Shown: positions 11,622-12,615 of the stretch, one piece after another | Position numbering within the stretch: the stretch's first letter is position 1 | Layout: every line of letters begins with the position of its first letter | DNA from: Baffinella frigidus | Lineage: Eukaryota > Cryptophyceae > Cryptomonadales > Baffinellaceae | Assembly: GCA_026770585.1 (NCBI GenBank) | Contig: MU646650.1 | Location: forward strand, 285,270 to 297,884 | Length of the DNA: 12,615 bases | Direction: 5' to 3' | The notes under the pieces: generated by a model | The model's database searches: none | Told to the model about the DNA's origin: nothing | What the model saw: the letters and a program-made list of their open reading frames with translations, nothing else | Translations under genes and position numbers: made by a program

Positions 11622-11981
11622 ATGGCCTGTGTATCAAACAGGGTTGTTTTGTTGAGTCTTTCTATTATTCCCTGCACTTCTAAAAGTATTTTAATCCGAA
11701 ATCCGGATAAGTTGACAAATTTGTGGGCGATTGAAGGCGAGTTGACTTTAACAACAGAGGGATTTGGTGCACAGGTCATCGTCGCGAGGCGTGGTTGGTA
11801 CGGGGGTGGGTTCATAACCGTGGTTGGTGCGGGGGCTCGTAACCTACAGGTGTACGGAGTAACGGTGCCGGACTTCAGGCGGCTCCCGGCGTTCCAGGGC
11901 AAAGTCCTCCTCTCCGATCTCGATGTCTGTACCCAACAACACCCCAGCCGCACGAGGCTATCCATGCGAACAGATTCATAA
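11622..11981 (+). CDS. Hypothetical 119-residue ORF
   Basis: ATG at 11622 opens 119 codons to TAA at 11979-11981. The start MACVSNRVVLLSLSIIPCTS is mildly hydrophobic, and a weak signal peptide is possible. The middle has ELTLTTEGFGAQVIVARRGW and GGGFITVVGAGARNLQVYGV with beta-strand character. The end contains VPDFRRLPAFQGKVLLSDLD. Part of the middle (gtggttggtgcgggggctcg) is a repeat also seen outside the frame at 11585, which weakens the case. The frame could also be one exon of a longer gene, since the block at 12006 follows closely. The family is not recognised. Confidence 0.35.
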   Translation: MACVSNRVVLLSLSIIPCTSKSILIRNPDKLTNLWAIEGELTLTTEGFGAQVIVARRGWYGGGFITVVGAGARNLQVYGVTVPDFRRLPAFQGKVLLSDLDVCTQQHPSRTRLSMRTDS

Positions 11982-12005
11982 GTCAATCATTGGATTATTG
12001 CCCAG

Positions 12006-12051
12006 GAAACTCGCCAAAAGTCAGAAATTGGAGCCATTGCTACACGCTTAG
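12006..12051 (+). CDS. Likely 46-nt exon ETRQKSEIGAIATRL with GTGAGT donor
   Basis: ttattgccCAG ends at 12005. The 46-nt block reads ETRQKSEIGAIATRL plus one base, followed by G|GTGAGTACGG, a textbook donor. Both borders are the best-formed pair in the window. The neighbouring hypothetical ORF ends 25 bp upstream on the same strand. The product is unknown. Confidence 0.4.
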
Positions 12052-12480
12052 GTGAGTACGGAGACCCCTGAAAGAGCTCTTGGTATCAGCAGCGGCCGAG
12101 TTCCTGTTCACCTTGAATTCGAGGTGAAATTCCGGTTAGGTTCCAGGGAAATGGATATGATTCTAGTACAAATCATTTAGATGGGCTGTATCCGTGAAGC
12201 CCCCGGTGGCTGCTAAGTGGGAGATGGCCCTTATCATGGATTCATAATCTACATCATGGATTCATAATCGTATCATGGATTCGTAATCTACGCCTCCCCC
12301 ACCCTTCTCTGTGCCTTATTGAACACCCCCACCCATGTTCACCACGGCACATCTCACACTCTAACTGATTTTGATTTTTGATTTTGACATCGCACACTCT
12401 AACTGACTTTTATGTGGGTGAGCGCTTGGAAGAGTGCAGGAGTGAGATTGTCATCTCACGCGACGGGTCATCGCTGACTC
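12052..12480. repeat. Short repeats; no gene seen
   Basis: atcatggattcataatc occurs three times at 12234-12290, with one unit changed to attcgtaatc. cacactctaactgattttga near 12356 is repeated near 12393. Nothing else is supported in this stretch. Confidence 0.7.
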
Positions 12481-12483
12481 GAA

Positions 12484-12615
12484 ACCCCCAACCCCAAACC
12501 CCAAACCCCCCCCCCCCAAACCCCAAACCCCAAACCCTAAACCCCAAACCCCAAACCCCCCCCCCCACACCCCACACAACACACAACACACCACAAACCC
12601 CAAACCCCAAACCCC
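12484..12615. repeat. Telomere-like CCCCAAA array running off the window
   Basis: Units ccccaaa and one ccctaaa are broken by poly-C and cacac stretches. The array continues to the last base. It is either interstitial or close to a chromosome end; the window cannot tell. Confidence 0.85.

Noticed and set aside
12115-12140. 18S rRNA fragment, from gaggtgaaattc
   Set aside because: Only about 12 bases resemble the conserved rRNA segment, and the surrounding bases do not match.
12484-12615. A true chromosome end
   Set aside because: The array is degenerate (poly-C and cacac interruptions, mixed units), and similar arrays occur internally. The window edge alone does not show a telomere.

Overview
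This looks like repeat-rich, exon-poor nuclear DNA from a eukaryote, probably a protist or alga. No bacterial gene layout is visible: there are no long ORFs, no ribosome-binding-site/ORF pairs and no operon. What is visible is short, codon-like blocks with GC-rich third positions, each bounded by CAG acceptors and GT donors, in a background of microsatellites, minisatellites, foldback elements and degenerate CCCTAAA / CCCGAAA / CCCCAAA arrays. The CCCTAAA-like arrays resemble plant/alga/chromerid-type telomere repeats, so an alga or alveolate such as a chromerid is a reasonable but unproven guess. No tRNA, rRNA, CRISPR array or complete recognisable gene was found.

Layout. Positions 1-420: tandem copies of an exon fragment with a Walker A P-loop, joined to halves of a short inverted-repeat element. 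420-2430: dispersed and tandem repeats, one complete 126-bp MITE (831-956), a three-copy tandem repeat (1353-1862), an AT microsatellite containing a 50-bp palindrome, and minisatellites. 2430-4200: the most gene-like part. Copies of one exon's 3' end, each followed by a donor-like GT and a telomere-like array, are followed by copies of another exon's 5' end, each preceded by a CAG acceptor. A 126-bp MITE sits in one copy, and the other copies preserve its empty target site. 4230-6080: foldback elements, two related 21-codon exon blocks and nested inverted repeats. 6100-6310: a duplicated exon (GFQ..EHYEAIRLAAP). 6310-7590: a small TA-flanked foldback, a minus-strand decayed triplicate resembling the N-terminus of family-28 glycosyltransferases, a 21-bp minisatellite and another foldback with an in-window empty site. 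7590-9550: a 131-nt exon present as an inverted pair (7623-7753 minus, 8556-8686 plus), then partial and diverged copies between telomere-like arrays. 9550-12615: pyrimidine-rich tandem repeats, two exon-like blocks near 10.5-10.75 kb, a third 126-bp MITE, two more foldbacks, one small hypothetical ORF, a likely 46-nt exon with a GTGAGT donor, and a terminal CCCCAAA-type array.

Nothing supports a set of genes working together in a pathway. The recurring theme is duplication of single exons or exon edges with their splice signals, mixed with at least seven small non-autonomous inverted-repeat elements, several of which appear to use TA target sites. All exon calls rest on reading frame, codon pattern and splice-like borders only. 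No transcript evidence is available here.
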